Numbered from the stretch's first letter, positions 18,026 through 26,307 are shown. The stretch: 64,000 nucleotides of DNA from Sphaerochaeta sp. UBA5849 (GCA_002432715.1 DJGJ01000035.1:1-64000); one strand, 5' to 3'. A program made the numbers and translations. The notes: generated by a model not told the origin, from the letters alone.

Positions 18026-18866
18026 ATCCCAACACCATTTGATTTTCTATCCAGAAGATAGGACAAAACTAGACGAGTGTACAAGAAGAAGGCCTGCCAC
18101 AGGAGAACCCTGTTCGCTGCCCACCGCCATTGTAGTCCCTCATGCTTCCTACGACATGGTTTGTGAGGCTCTGCACCGGTCATTCGAGCACGTGGCGATG
18201 CAAAAGCCCTCGAAGGTGGTCTTCCTCGGCCCCTTGCATCAGGAGGTGCTTGGCGAGCATGAACCGGCTTTCCTGTTCACACCCCAAGCCGAGGGCATCA
18301 GGGTGGCCGAAAATGAGCATGTATTCGATACGGCACTGGCCATCGAGCTTTGCACCCGATTCAAGGCCCATGTGATGCGCGAGGACAGCTATTTCATCGA
18401 GGAGCCGGCTTTGGAGCTGACCCTCCCGTTCATCCAAAGCTATTTTCCCGGGACAGTGGTGCTTCCCCTGCTTTGCAAAAGCTGCGACAAGTCACAGCTT
18501 GCCATCTACACCCAGGTGATCAAGCATATCACCGATATCGATGACAAGGTGCTGTTCATCATCTCAGCCAATGCAAACGCACTGCTTCCCGCTTTCGAGG
18601 CTGCGAAGCATGCAACCGCTTTTGCAGATGCATTATCCCAAGGAACCAGTCTGAGCGAAGGCCTTCGCATGCATACCATCAGCAGCTGCAACACGGCCGC
18701 TTTGGAGGCGGTCGGCAGACAGCAATGGGGAGCAGGGAGATGGAATATCGTTGGAATGTATCTAGCCGGCATACAGCGGCAGGACATCCATGCAGAATCG
18801 GATGAGAATGAAAAACGCGTCTGGCACATCAGTGCCGTCTTAGGAGATGCCTATGCGAACCAATGA
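18012..18866 (+). CDS. MEMO1 / AmmeMemoRadiSam system protein B family
   Basis: A 284-residue member of the Memo family, a dioxygenase-like fold with a putative metal site in eukaryotic homologues. Conserved parts are AIVVPHASYDM, VVFLGPLHQE and EPALELTLPFIQSYFPG. The usual later motif with Ser-Ser-Asp-x-x-His is replaced by ISANANAL. The ATG at 18018 is better spaced from AGAAG than the one at 18012, so the protein may be two residues shorter. It overlaps rqcH and the next gene. The AMMECR1 and radical-SAM partners of this system are not in the window, so its role is unknown. Confidence 0.75.
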   Translation: MTMLESQHHLIFYPEDRTKLDECTRRRPATGEPCSLPTAIVVPHASYDMVCEALHRSFEHVAMQKPSKVVFLGPLHQEVLGEHEPAFLFTPQAEGIRVAENEHVFDTALAIELCTRFKAHVMREDSYFIEEPALELTLPFIQSYFPGTVVLPLLCKSCDKSQLAIYTQVIKHITDIDDKVLFIISANANALLPAFEAAKHATAFADALSQGTSLSEGLRMHTISSCNTAALEAVGRQQWGAGRWNIVGMYLAGIQRQDIHAESDENEKRVWHISAVLGDAYANQ

Positions 18867-20328
18867 AACCTTTGAGCACATCATCGATGGAAAACCCATG
18901 CGCCTGATTGTCATCGGCCCACAGAGCGTGGAACTGCCCACCTATCTATTGCAGGGTGAAAAGGCACAAGGCTATCTGTACAAGGACGGCACTCTGGAAA
19001 GCTGGTTTTGGAAGGGTTTGACTGTCGTCGATGGAAAGCGCTGCCTCTATTTCGATCCGTTGGACATCTTCGCCTTCGAGCAGATTGCCAGCACCAAACG
19101 CGATCAGGCACTGCATCTGGTGCGGAGTCTGGCAAAAGCCCTGATGCTTTTGCCCTCCTCTTTCCTGGATTTGAGCAACGGCATCCTTCCGCTGTGGAGA
19201 ATCTGGGGTGTCGAGGATGGAAGCATCCTCATCCTCCCCCAGGATGTTGCAGACCTTCTGGCATCCTGTGCAGACGAGCAGACACGGTTTTATCACCTGG
19301 GGGCATGGGTTCATCACGGCATTCACGCACCGTTCTCCCTGATCGACCAACTGGCATCCTTCCTCTATTTTGCCGCAGCGGGATTCCCTCCCTTTGCCGA
19401 CAAGAACACCCGGGAAGATGCTTTCAAGGCAGTTCCCCTCAGCCTCTGTGCTGTCAATCTGGATAAGGCGACCACTACATTCATCGACAAGACCTTGAGC
19501 TTGAGCCTGACCAAAATGCGGGATATCAGCGGGAACAAGGAGAGCCAAAAAGCCCTTTCCTACTTCCTGGAGCAAACCGAGGGCCTTGTGTGGAACCTGA
19601 GCGCACTTGAACAGCCCCTGAAGAGGGAGTCCCTCTATGAGATGAGCGAATGCGCCTCATTTTTATACGCACAAGAAAAACGGGCTAAAAGGAAGATTTT
19701 CTGGAGAAAGAAGGGATGGATCGTCATCACCGTCACGGTGAGCGTCTTCATTCTGGCCTACTTCACCACCAGCCGCATCCGCACAGCCCTCGCTCCCCCG
19801 TATACAGCAGGAATGCCGCCGATCACCATAATCGAGGAGTTCTATGCCGGCCAGAATGCCTTGGACCTGCAGAAAATGGAAGCCTCACTTGCCAAGAAAA
19901 CAAAAAATCCGGCAAGCATGGAGGTTACCAACCTCTTTGTCACCCGGCAGACCAGACAGGCGTATGAGGGAATAAACACCCAAATCGATCCGAATCAATG
20001 GATTGAAGACGGCAGGCCTGCAATACCTGAGGGCACCTTCCTCTATGGGGTCACCGACCTTGTTGTCAAACCGCTGGGGGGGGATACCTATCTTGCATCA
20101 GGGGTACTGTATACCCCGTACTCCTATGAACAAGAGAGTGAGACTGCCGAGCAGCCGGCAACGGGAGTACCGATTTACACCTACCGGCTGGAACAGCAAT
20201 TTACCGTTGAGATGGGCGAGCGCGGTTGGTATGAGATCACCGATATCAGCTCGGTCGGGGTTCAGCTGCTGGAGAAAATTGTGGTTCCTACCTATCCGAG
20301 GCCTTCAGGTATTCCTCTATCTCGTTGA
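18853..20328 (+). CDS. Single-pass membrane protein with a possible degenerate kinase-like domain
   Basis: A 491-residue protein that I do not recognise as a named family. Residues 1-285 are soluble and contain a stretch (about 100-220) resembling the C-lobe of a Hanks-type kinase (NGILPLWRIWGVEDGSILIL, then SLIDQLASFLY and AAAGFPPFADKN), but no HRD or DFG motif. One membrane segment follows (about 288-305, after a basic patch), then a ~185-residue C-terminal domain likely outside the membrane. TAGGAG is placed correctly for the ATG at 18853. It overlaps the Memo gene by 14 bp and, convergently, miaA by 41 bp. Confidence 0.7.
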   Translation: MRTNETFEHIIDGKPMRLIVIGPQSVELPTYLLQGEKAQGYLYKDGTLESWFWKGLTVVDGKRCLYFDPLDIFAFEQIASTKRDQALHLVRSLAKALMLLPSSFLDLSNGILPLWRIWGVEDGSILILPQDVADLLASCADEQTRFYHLGAWVHHGIHAPFSLIDQLASFLYFAAAGFPPFADKNTREDAFKAVPLSLCAVNLDKATTTFIDKTLSLSLTKMRDISGNKESQKALSYFLEQTEGLVWNLSALEQPLKRESLYEMSECASFLYAQEKRAKRKIFWRKKGWIVITVTVSVFILAYFTTSRIRTALAPPYTAGMPPITIIEEFYAGQNALDLQKMEASLAKKTKNPASMEVTNLFVTRQTRQAYEGINTQIDPNQWIEDGRPAIPEGTFLYGVTDLVVKPLGGDTYLASGVLYTPYSYEQESETAEQPATGVPIYTYRLEQQFTVEMGERGWYEITDISSVGVQLLEKIVVPTYPRPSGIPLSR

Positions 20329-21247
20329 GAATGGAAGCTTTGTCTTCGGGATCAAACCACTTGGCATCAGCAAAACTCTTGAAAAACGTCATCTGCCGCT
20401 TCGCATAGAAGCGGCTGTTTCGTTCAATCTGGTTGGCTATGATGGAATGCGACCACTCACCGTGTTCCATGGCCTGGAAAAACTCACGGTACCCTATGCC
20501 CTGCAGACCCGGCCACCAGGACTGGGCTCCCATCCTGAGAAGGCTTCGGATCTCATCCACCAGCCCCGCTTCAAACATTGCCTGCACCCGGGTTGCCAGC
20601 CTGCGCCTCAACATCTCACTTTGGCGCTGCAGTCCTATGACCAAGGGATGCATGCCGTTTCTCGGCTCGGATGGAAGTGAAAAGCTGCTCAAGGGCTTGT
20701 TGCAGGTCTCCCAGACCTCCAGGGCCCGGCTGACGCGGTACATGTCGCTGGGGTGGATGCGTCCGGCGCTCACCGAATCGACTCGTTGCAAATATTGGAA
20801 GGCCCACTGCCTGCCTTCGGTTTCAATACGCCGGGCAATTGACTCACGGATGGCTTCGTCGCTGGGAGGGGCTTCGCTGAGCCCATAGAGAAAATGCTTG
20901 AAATAATAAGCCGTCCCCCCGCTGATCACTGGAATTTTTCCTTGTTCGTGAATCAAGAGACAGGCTTTGTCGGCTTCCTCGATGAAATTGCCCACCGAAA
21001 ACTGTTCCCATGGATCGCGGATGTCGATCAGATGGTGCTCAATTGCCAAGCGAACCGCCGCTGAAGGCTTTGCAGAACCTACATCGAGGTAGCGATAGAC
21101 TTGAATCGAGTCGGCGTTGATAACAGAAAACCTCTGCGGATCAAGATCCAGCAGAAGTTCTGTCTTTCCGACCCCGGTAGGGCCGAAGATGAAAATACTG
21201 TGTTCGAATGCGTTACTCTTCGTCGGGTGTTTCGAAATGGATTTCAC
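20288..21247 (-). CDS. miaA: tRNA dimethylallyltransferase
   Basis: Transfers a dimethylallyl group to N6 of A37 in tRNAs reading U-initial codons. The 319-residue protein has the P-loop (FGPTGVGKTELL), the NADSIQVYRYLDVGSAKP motif and the GIGYREF motif near the C-terminus, all diagnostic for MiaA. It starts with GTG at 21247, inside the 3' end of the omega-like gene (35-bp overlap). Its 3' end overlaps the convergent membrane-protein gene by 41 bp. Confidence 0.92.
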   Translation of the reverse strand: MKSISKHPTKSNAFEHSIFIFGPTGVGKTELLLDLDPQRFSVINADSIQVYRYLDVGSAKPSAAVRLAIEHHLIDIRDPWEQFSVGNFIEEADKACLLIHEQGKIPVISGGTAYYFKHFLYGLSEAPPSDEAIRESIARRIETEGRQWAFQYLQRVDSVSAGRIHPSDMYRVSRALEVWETCNKPLSSFSLPSEPRNGMHPLVIGLQRQSEMLRRRLATRVQAMFEAGLVDEIRSLLRMGAQSWWPGLQGIGYREFFQAMEHGEWSHSIIANQIERNSRFYAKRQMTFFKSFADAKWFDPEDKASILNEIEEYLKASDR

Positions 21248-21416
21248 CTTTCAGAGCTCTCGTGAGGACTTCACTGACAATCTTGCCATTGTTCTCCTCG
21301 ATTTCTTTTCCGCCGCATCCGGGATTGCTCAGGATATTCGCCTCTTTGATCGCCACGCAAGTAATCTGGTAGATATTGCCCTCATAATCAATAAGGCTGT
21401 TCAATGGAATGCTCAC
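21213..21416 (-). CDS. rpoZ: Putative RNA polymerase omega subunit
   Basis: A 67-residue protein starting at GTG with AAGGAG seven bases upstream. It resembles a short omega subunit: the GNIYQITCVAIKEANIL helix matches the NRYEL-x-x-x-AAKRA region of omega, and IVSEVLTRALKGEI matches its second conserved helix. Omega helps assemble beta-prime. The similarity is weak, and the spirochaete sequences are divergent. It overlaps miaA and has its own promoter (TGTACA-17-TATAAT). Confidence 0.6.
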   Translation of the reverse strand: MSIPLNSLIDYEGNIYQITCVAIKEANILSNPGCGGKEIEENNGKIVSEVLTRALKGEIHFETPDEE

Positions 21417-21462
21417 CGTTCAACTCCTTGTCCCTAAAAGACGGTAATGATACAACTCTTTT

Positions 21463-21491
21463 ATTATAGAGATTTACTTGGAAAATGTACA
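21463..21491 (-). promoter_or_regulatory. Promoter of the omega-like gene and miaA
   Basis: TGTACA (21491-21486), a 17-bp spacer and a perfect TATAAT (21468-21463) lie 47 bp before the GTG start of the omega-like gene. Confidence 0.65.
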
Positions 21492-21495
21492 GACC

Positions 21496-21963
21496 TTAGA
21501 AAACATGGCGGTAACCGAAGCGGATGTACTGCCTGACCATGTCCTGAATTACATCATCGATTGCAGAACCTTGCGCTGTAATCCAAGGCAGGTACGAACC
21601 CTCGACAAAAACAATGCCCCGTGAGAAAAGAAACTCATAGGAGAGCGAAAGGGCAAACCCCGCTCCCAGTTCATATCCCACCCCTTGCTCCCAACCCAGG
21701 CGGGCCTTCAAGCCCAAGCCCGCCATCACCGGGGAAAGATGAGGCAACCGGTACAGCATGGTAGTCTCGATGCCCGCAGCCTGAAGCGAAGGTGCACGCA
21801 TCGGCAGGCTTAGCGCAAGGTTCTGCTCGAATGTCCTGTTGAGCATTCCCACCTCCAAGCCCGTTGACATCAACGACTGGGAAATACCTGCATACGGTCT
21901 CGCAGCCAAGGTGAAACACGAGAGCAGAAGGATGATGACAAGCATTGGCTTAGCGTATTTCAC
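21496..21963 (-). CDS. Secreted protein of unknown function
   Basis: A 155-residue protein with a signal peptide (hydrophobic residues ~8-19, then AARPYA) and alternating hydrophobic/polar segments ending in aromatic residues (YIRFGYRHVF). This suggests a small outer-membrane or periplasmic beta-rich protein. GTG at 21963 is preceded by AAGGAGG with a 9-nt gap; an ATG at 21945 is an alternative. It overlaps the cytidylate kinase-like gene by 14 bp and is the last gene of the murC-yicC-cmk run. No family was recognised. Confidence 0.6.
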   Translation of the reverse strand: MKYAKPMLVIILLLSCFTLAARPYAGISQSLMSTGLEVGMLNRTFEQNLALSLPMRAPSLQAAGIETTMLYRLPHLSPVMAGLGLKARLGWEQGVGYELGAGFALSLSYEFLFSRGIVFVEGSYLPWITAQGSAIDDVIQDMVRQYIRFGYRHVF

Positions 21964-22474
21964 GGGCCTTGGCCTCCTTGATGATAATTCGTGCTACATC
22001 CTCCGGCCCCAACTCGGAAGTATCGATGACCAGGTCCGCAACCGAGGTATCGCTGTTGTCGATGTTGTATAATCGTTTGTACCGTGCACTATCGTTTGCA
22101 TCACGGCGTCGAGTCTGCTCAAGACGTTCTTCCAGCGTCCCCCCTTCGCGTTGCATGATCCTTCGGGCACGTTCGAGCGAGCTTGCGGAAAGATATACCT
22201 TCAGATCGGCCTGCTTGAGCATCCAGATCGCCAGGCGGCTGCCAAGTACGCAATCCGGCTGGGATAGGGCCATCTCAACCTGCCTTCGGTCCACCTCAAG
22301 GTCGAATTCATCACTCTCCTCCGCCATTTTGCAGAACGTCCAGAATTCAATGCCCTTCTCTTCGCTGAGGGTACGGAAGGTGAAATTTATCATGGGATAC
22401 CCCAGTTCATCTGCAACCAACTGAGAGACCGTGGTATTTCCACAACCGCTCTTTCCACTAATAGCAATACGCAC
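21950..22474 (-). CDS. cmk: Cytidylate kinase-like P-loop kinase
   Basis: A 174-residue nucleotide kinase of the short (archaeal-type) cytidylate kinase family, expected to phosphorylate CMP/dCMP. The P-loop reads AISGKSGCGNTTVS, followed by a Cmk-like region (GSRLAIWMLKQADLKVYLSA) and an arginine-rich lid (RRIMQREGGTLEERLEQTRRR). It starts 11 bp after the yicC stop and overlaps the next gene. It could be a related AAA-type kinase with another substrate. Confidence 0.75.
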   Translation of the reverse strand: MRIAISGKSGCGNTTVSQLVADELGYPMINFTFRTLSEEKGIEFWTFCKMAEESDEFDLEVDRRQVEMALSQPDCVLGSRLAIWMLKQADLKVYLSASSLERARRIMQREGGTLEERLEQTRRRDANDSARYKRLYNIDNSDTSVADLVIDTSELGPEDVARIIIKEAKAREIR

Positions 22475-22485
22475 GAAATCCTCCG

Positions 22486-23355
22486 TTACTCGATGTTCCG
22501 AATTTGTTCACGAATATTCTCCAGACCGTCCTTCATCTTGACCACCTGGATGTTCAGTTCGACCATCTGGCTCTTGCTGCCGATGGTATTGATCTCCCGA
22601 TTCATCTCCTGGCAGAGGAAGTCAAGGCGCTTGCCGGTCGGCTCATCTTTTTCCAGCAAGGAGAAATACTCTTTCAGGTGCACTCCCAGACGCTTGATCT
22701 CCTCATGCACCGAGTATTTGACGAGCATGACCGCCACTTCCTGCAAAATCCTATTCTCATCATAGTTCTGATCACCGAGCATCTCGTTGAAACGAGACCG
22801 CAATGTGTCCTTTACCATCTGCTCCAATTCATTGGCATGGCTCTTGACCACATCCAAGCCTTCGGCGACAAGACCTCCCAAGCGAACCAAGTCCCGCTTG
22901 GTGGATTCACCCTCCCGCGTCTTGCTCTGTGAAAACTGCACCAAAGCCGATTCCAGTGTCTCAAAGAGAACCTGGCGGTAGCGTTCGCTGTCGTTGCCTT
23001 TCAGGCTCACCAACACACCCTCGCTGCCCAGGTAATCAGATAACCGAGGCTTCAGGGCTTTGCCGGAGAGTGCGGCAATCGAAGCAAATGCGTGTGTATA
23101 ATTCTTTACAGCTTCTGCGTCTACATACAACTCCACATCACTGGCCAAATTCTTGACCCTGATGTTGACCTCCACATGGCCCCGACTTGCCACCTTTGCG
23201 ATATATTTGTCGATCTCCATCTCATAGGGGGCCAGCATATAGGGAATATTGTGATTGATATCCAAATAGCGATTATTGTACGACTTCAACTCCACGGCAA
23301 GCTGGAATTGCTCGCCTACGGATTCGCTGTATCCGTACCCGGTCATGCTCTTCAT
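22486..23355 (-). CDS. yicC: YicC/YloC family endoribonuclease-like protein
   Basis: A 289-residue protein with the family hallmarks MKSMTGYGYSE at the N-terminus, ELKSYNNRYLDIN, and the C-terminal region GKRLDFLCQEMNREINT followed by NIREQIRNIE. E. coli YicC is an endoribonuclease that affects small-RNA decay. The ATG at 23355 has AAGGAG upstream and overlaps the murC stop by four bases. Operon position suggests co-expression with murC and cmk. Confidence 0.9.
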   Translation of the reverse strand: MKSMTGYGYSESVGEQFQLAVELKSYNNRYLDINHNIPYMLAPYEMEIDKYIAKVASRGHVEVNIRVKNLASDVELYVDAEAVKNYTHAFASIAALSGKALKPRLSDYLGSEGVLVSLKGNDSERYRQVLFETLESALVQFSQSKTREGESTKRDLVRLGGLVAEGLDVVKSHANELEQMVKDTLRSRFNEMLGDQNYDENRILQEVAVMLVKYSVHEEIKRLGVHLKEYFSLLEKDEPTGKRLDFLCQEMNREINTIGSKSQMVELNIQVVKMKDGLENIREQIRNIE

Positions 23356-24812
23356 GAAAGACTCCTTCTCTGGTGCGCAATACGCTCGCAAAGGCTGCGG
23401 TTGTTGCCCGCACCCATCGTAATACACAACCATCGCTCTTGCAACCAGAGGCTGGCAAGAGCGAGGGCGGTATCTTCGTCTTGAGCAAAGGCGCATGTGG
23501 TTGAAGTCAGGCTCGATACCTGCCGGGCAAGATGTTGTGCTGGATCAGGACCCGAGGGGCCGTCCCCTCTTGCCGATGCATAGGTGGCCTGCACGATAAG
23601 TGCATCGCACTTGGACAGCTCCCGGGCAAAATCATCGGAGAAAGCCCGTGTCCGGCTCGCAGTATGGGGGCAGAAAATCACCAGGATCTTGTGTCGGGGA
23701 TACCGTTCGTTGAGTTCTTCCAAGCTTGTTCGGATTTCCGAAGGGTGATGGGCGTAGTCGTCGACATACACCACACCATTCTGTTCAAACAGTACTTCGG
23801 TTCTGCCGGTACAAGCTGTGTAGGAGCCCAAATGACGCGAAAGATTGGATACCAACGTAAGAAGCACTTCATCGGAGAGCAAAGCCTGGTCCTGGAGGTA
23901 GAGCTTCGGCCGTGGACGGTCGAGCAACATTGCAACCGAGAGAACCAATGCGCCGATGTGGTCGCACACCAAGGCCCTCGCTTTCGCTTGGACGGTGAAG
24001 GGATTTTCAGGCAGTACTGCAAGCGTATAGCTGTCAGGACCGCTTTGCATGATTCTGAACGGCGGCTTTGCCGAAAAGCCGTACGACAGGATTGTCAGGT
24101 CGGGCCGATTGACAGCGGCATACGCCGCTGCTTCACAGGCCCCGGCATCATCGGCGCAGTATATCAGGATTCCTCCGCTCTTGAGCTTGGAGACCAAGGA
24201 CTCAAAACTGCGCTTCACATCCTCCAAGGAGTGGAAGTAGTCAGGATGGTCAAACTCAATGGAGGTTATCAGCACCGCCCGCAGATCATAGGAGAGAAAA
24301 TGGTCTTGGTACTCGCAGGCCTCGAAAAGCGCGCACTCACCACCGTAATAGGGATAGTGCTTGAGGCCGGTTTGGGATGAACCGTAGACTGCATAGAACG
24401 GAAACGCAGCGTCCGAGGCTTCCCGCAACAGATGGGAAGCCACCGAACAGGTCGTACTCTTGCCATGGGTGCCTGCAACTGCATAGCTGTCCTGGCGCCT
24501 GGTAAGCAGGGCGATGAAAGCTGGATATGAGTAGAGGGCGAGCCCGCACCGGGCAGCAGCCTGGAGAATTGGTGTTTGCAGGGGATAGGCGCTGCTGTAA
24601 ATGACCAGGGAGATGTCGCTGGCCAGCAGATGTTCGGAAAAACCGATATCACAGGCCAAGCCTTCCTGTTCGAGCAAGGCATCGGTGAAGAACACTTCGT
24701 CACGGTCGCATCCGCGTACTTGGCAGCCCATCCGCTTAAGCAGGACGGCCAGACTGGCCATGCCTGTACCCTTCATTCCTACCAGATAGCAATGCTGTGA
24801 CTGCAGATCCAT
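23352..24812 (-). CDS. murC: UDP-N-acetylmuramate--L-alanine ligase
   Basis: ATP-dependent addition of L-alanine to UDP-MurNAc, the first amino acid step of peptidoglycan precursor synthesis in the cytoplasm. The 486-residue protein shows the Rossmann-like start (CYLVGMKGTGMASLA), the Mur-ligase P-loop (GTHGKSTT) and the DDYAHHPSEI motif. The ATG at 24812 follows GAGGGAG. The gene starts only 20 bp after the U-tract of a strong terminator, leaving no room for a conventional promoter between them. Confidence 0.9.
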   Translation of the reverse strand: MDLQSQHCYLVGMKGTGMASLAVLLKRMGCQVRGCDRDEVFFTDALLEQEGLACDIGFSEHLLASDISLVIYSSAYPLQTPILQAAARCGLALYSYPAFIALLTRRQDSYAVAGTHGKSTTCSVASHLLREASDAAFPFYAVYGSSQTGLKHYPYYGGECALFEACEYQDHFLSYDLRAVLITSIEFDHPDYFHSLEDVKRSFESLVSKLKSGGILIYCADDAGACEAAAYAAVNRPDLTILSYGFSAKPPFRIMQSGPDSYTLAVLPENPFTVQAKARALVCDHIGALVLSVAMLLDRPRPKLYLQDQALLSDEVLLTLVSNLSRHLGSYTACTGRTEVLFEQNGVVYVDDYAHHPSEIRTSLEELNERYPRHKILVIFCPHTASRTRAFSDDFARELSKCDALIVQATYASARGDGPSGPDPAQHLARQVSSLTSTTCAFAQDEDTALALASLWLQERWLCITMGAGNNRSLCERIAHQRRSLS

Positions 24813-24832
24813 ACCAGCTCCCTCTTCAAACG

Positions 24833-24861
24833 AAAAAAAAGACTGCCACACAGGACAGTCT
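24833..24861 (-). terminator. Rho-independent terminator of the small zinc-ribbon gene
   Basis: AGACTG (24861-24856) pairs with CAGTCT (24845-24840) around a 10-nt loop, followed on the minus strand by eight Ts. It lies between the zinc-ribbon gene and murC, so murC needs read-through or a promoter inside the upstream gene. Confidence 0.8.
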
Positions 24862-24881
24862 CGGTTCCAACAACTATGTTT

Positions 24882-25058
24882 TTAGTTGGATGCAGTTGCC
24901 TTGATGTGGGCATTGCAAGGCTTGCAGACCTTGGCTTTCTGACCGTCGATGGTCACTTCATACATAACCTTGACTTCGGTTCTCTTGCAAACGGGGCACT
25001 GACCACGTCCATGGTTCACTTCGCTCCTGATCCCACTGCCTCTATGTGCTTTGGACAT
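24882..25058 (-). CDS. Small zinc-ribbon protein, probably ribosome- or RNA-associated
   Basis: A 58-residue basic protein beginning MSKAHRGSGIRSE with two Cys-x-x-Cys pairs (CPVCKR and CKPCNAH), the layout of a zinc ribbon such as those in small ribosomal proteins. The ATG is preceded by AAGGAG with 8-nt spacing. A near-consensus promoter lies 40 bp upstream and a strong terminator follows, so it can be expressed at high level on its own. I recall similar short proteins in spirochaetes but do not recognise an assigned function. Confidence 0.75.
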   Translation of the reverse strand: MSKAHRGSGIRSEVNHGRGQCPVCKRTEVKVMYEVTIDGQKAKVCKPCNAHIKATASN

Positions 25059-25097
25059 ATACTCTACTCCTTACAGGTTCAAACGTTCTATCGTTTG

Positions 25098-25126
25098 ACT
25101 ATATAGTGGGCAAACGTGTGTGTCAA
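25098..25126 (-). promoter_or_regulatory. Strong sigma70 promoter of the zinc-ribbon gene
   Basis: A consensus -35 TTGACA (25126-25121), exactly 17 bp, and TATAGT (25103-25098). This is among the best-matching promoters in the window, consistent with a highly expressed product. Confidence 0.8.
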
Positions 25127-25137
25127 GTGGACCCAAT

Positions 25138-26214
25138 TTAGAGGATCAAGGCTACCCCGACAAGCAAAACCGCTTGCTGGCTTGTCGCAGTCTTGGAGTA
25201 CCACGCAGTGGGCCAACCACAAGCCAAGGTTACCTTGAACGTGTCGAGTTGGGCGTTCAATGCAAGGGTCTGCCTGCCTCGGGCAAGGGAGAATTTCAAA
25301 AGGTCCGTGCTCTCCGGCTTATACTCGCGATATCCCAATTGCAGGCTGACCGACCAGGTAGGAAGCAACTGCAACTTGGCCGAAATTCCCAATTTCAGCT
25401 CCCTATCGGTATCGGACCCCAGATTTACAAAGTCCAACGCCCCCTGGAATTTCAACAGATGCAGCTGATTGGCATCATCATAGGTTGGAGAGCTGAAAGA
25501 GAAACCCCAATCGAGGGTCTTCAGCAAGGAATCCATACTGACCACCAGTGATTGCTCTGCACTGCCGTAGGCAAGCTGGTCGCTGACCACCCCCATCTTG
25601 AACCAACGATAATCCAACAGGATCCCGACGCCGAATGTTACGCTGGACAGATCGTCCACCGCTTCATACCGGCCGACGGTGGTCTCGACAAAGTAATCGA
25701 GCAAAATTCGATCGTCCTGGATTTTTACCAAGCTCCGTTCACTGACTGCCGAAGCACGTGCAGTTACACCGAACGAGAAAACGGAACGCGATGTGGCCCA
25801 GTCGAACTGAAAGAGTGTGGCCCTCTTCCCCACATATTCGGAGGCATCGGAAAACAGTGGGCGATTCTCCAAGGTGTTCCTGTTCTGGATCGAGAAGGCA
25901 AGGCTTCCGGAAATAAAGGAAATCGCCCAATCGGCTACAGGCTCTTCCAATCGTGCAGCAAACGGAGAGAGCGTGAAATTCGAAGCATCCAATGCATCCT
26001 GGAAACGGGCGGAGGCCAAAAATGAAGTATCCTTGTCCTTCTCCAAACCAAGCAAGGCCGGGTTTGCCAAAAAGGAATCGCTTTCATAGTCAAGGGAAAG
26101 CCCGGCGTCGGCCATACCCCAGGCAGAGCCGGAAGCCAAGTCCAAAGGGAGCGAAAACGCGTTCGTCATGCAGAGAATCGAGACAAGCAGGACCAGCATC
26201 ACCTTTTTGGACAT
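25138..26214 (-). CDS. Putative outer-membrane beta-barrel protein
   Basis: A 358-residue exported protein. A signal peptide (MSKKVMLVLL to SLP) is followed by many alternating beta-strand-like stretches and a hydrophobic C-terminal strand ending in LVGVALIL. GAGG is seven bases before the ATG at 26214; an upstream ATG at 26220 is too close. The N-terminal pattern (SGSAWGMADAGLSLDYESDSFLANPA split by turns) resembles spirochaete/UPF0164-like or FadL-like barrel proteins, but I cannot name a family. It diverges from murE. Confidence 0.6.
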   Translation of the reverse strand: MSKKVMLVLLVSILCMTNAFSLPLDLASGSAWGMADAGLSLDYESDSFLANPALLGLEKDKDTSFLASARFQDALDASNFTLSPFAARLEEPVADWAISFISGSLAFSIQNRNTLENRPLFSDASEYVGKRATLFQFDWATSRSVFSFGVTARASAVSERSLVKIQDDRILLDYFVETTVGRYEAVDDLSSVTFGVGILLDYRWFKMGVVSDQLAYGSAEQSLVVSMDSLLKTLDWGFSFSSPTYDDANQLHLLKFQGALDFVNLGSDTDRELKLGISAKLQLLPTWSVSLQLGYREYKPESTDLLKFSLARGRQTLALNAQLDTFKVTLACGWPTAWYSKTATSQQAVLLVGVALIL

Positions 26215-26307
26215 CGTCATACCTCACTCAGACCAAGCATAGCAAAAAATGAAACAACACGCCACCAGTTGTTTGCAAACCTTCTGGATGTGAAGTACCA
26301 TACACGT

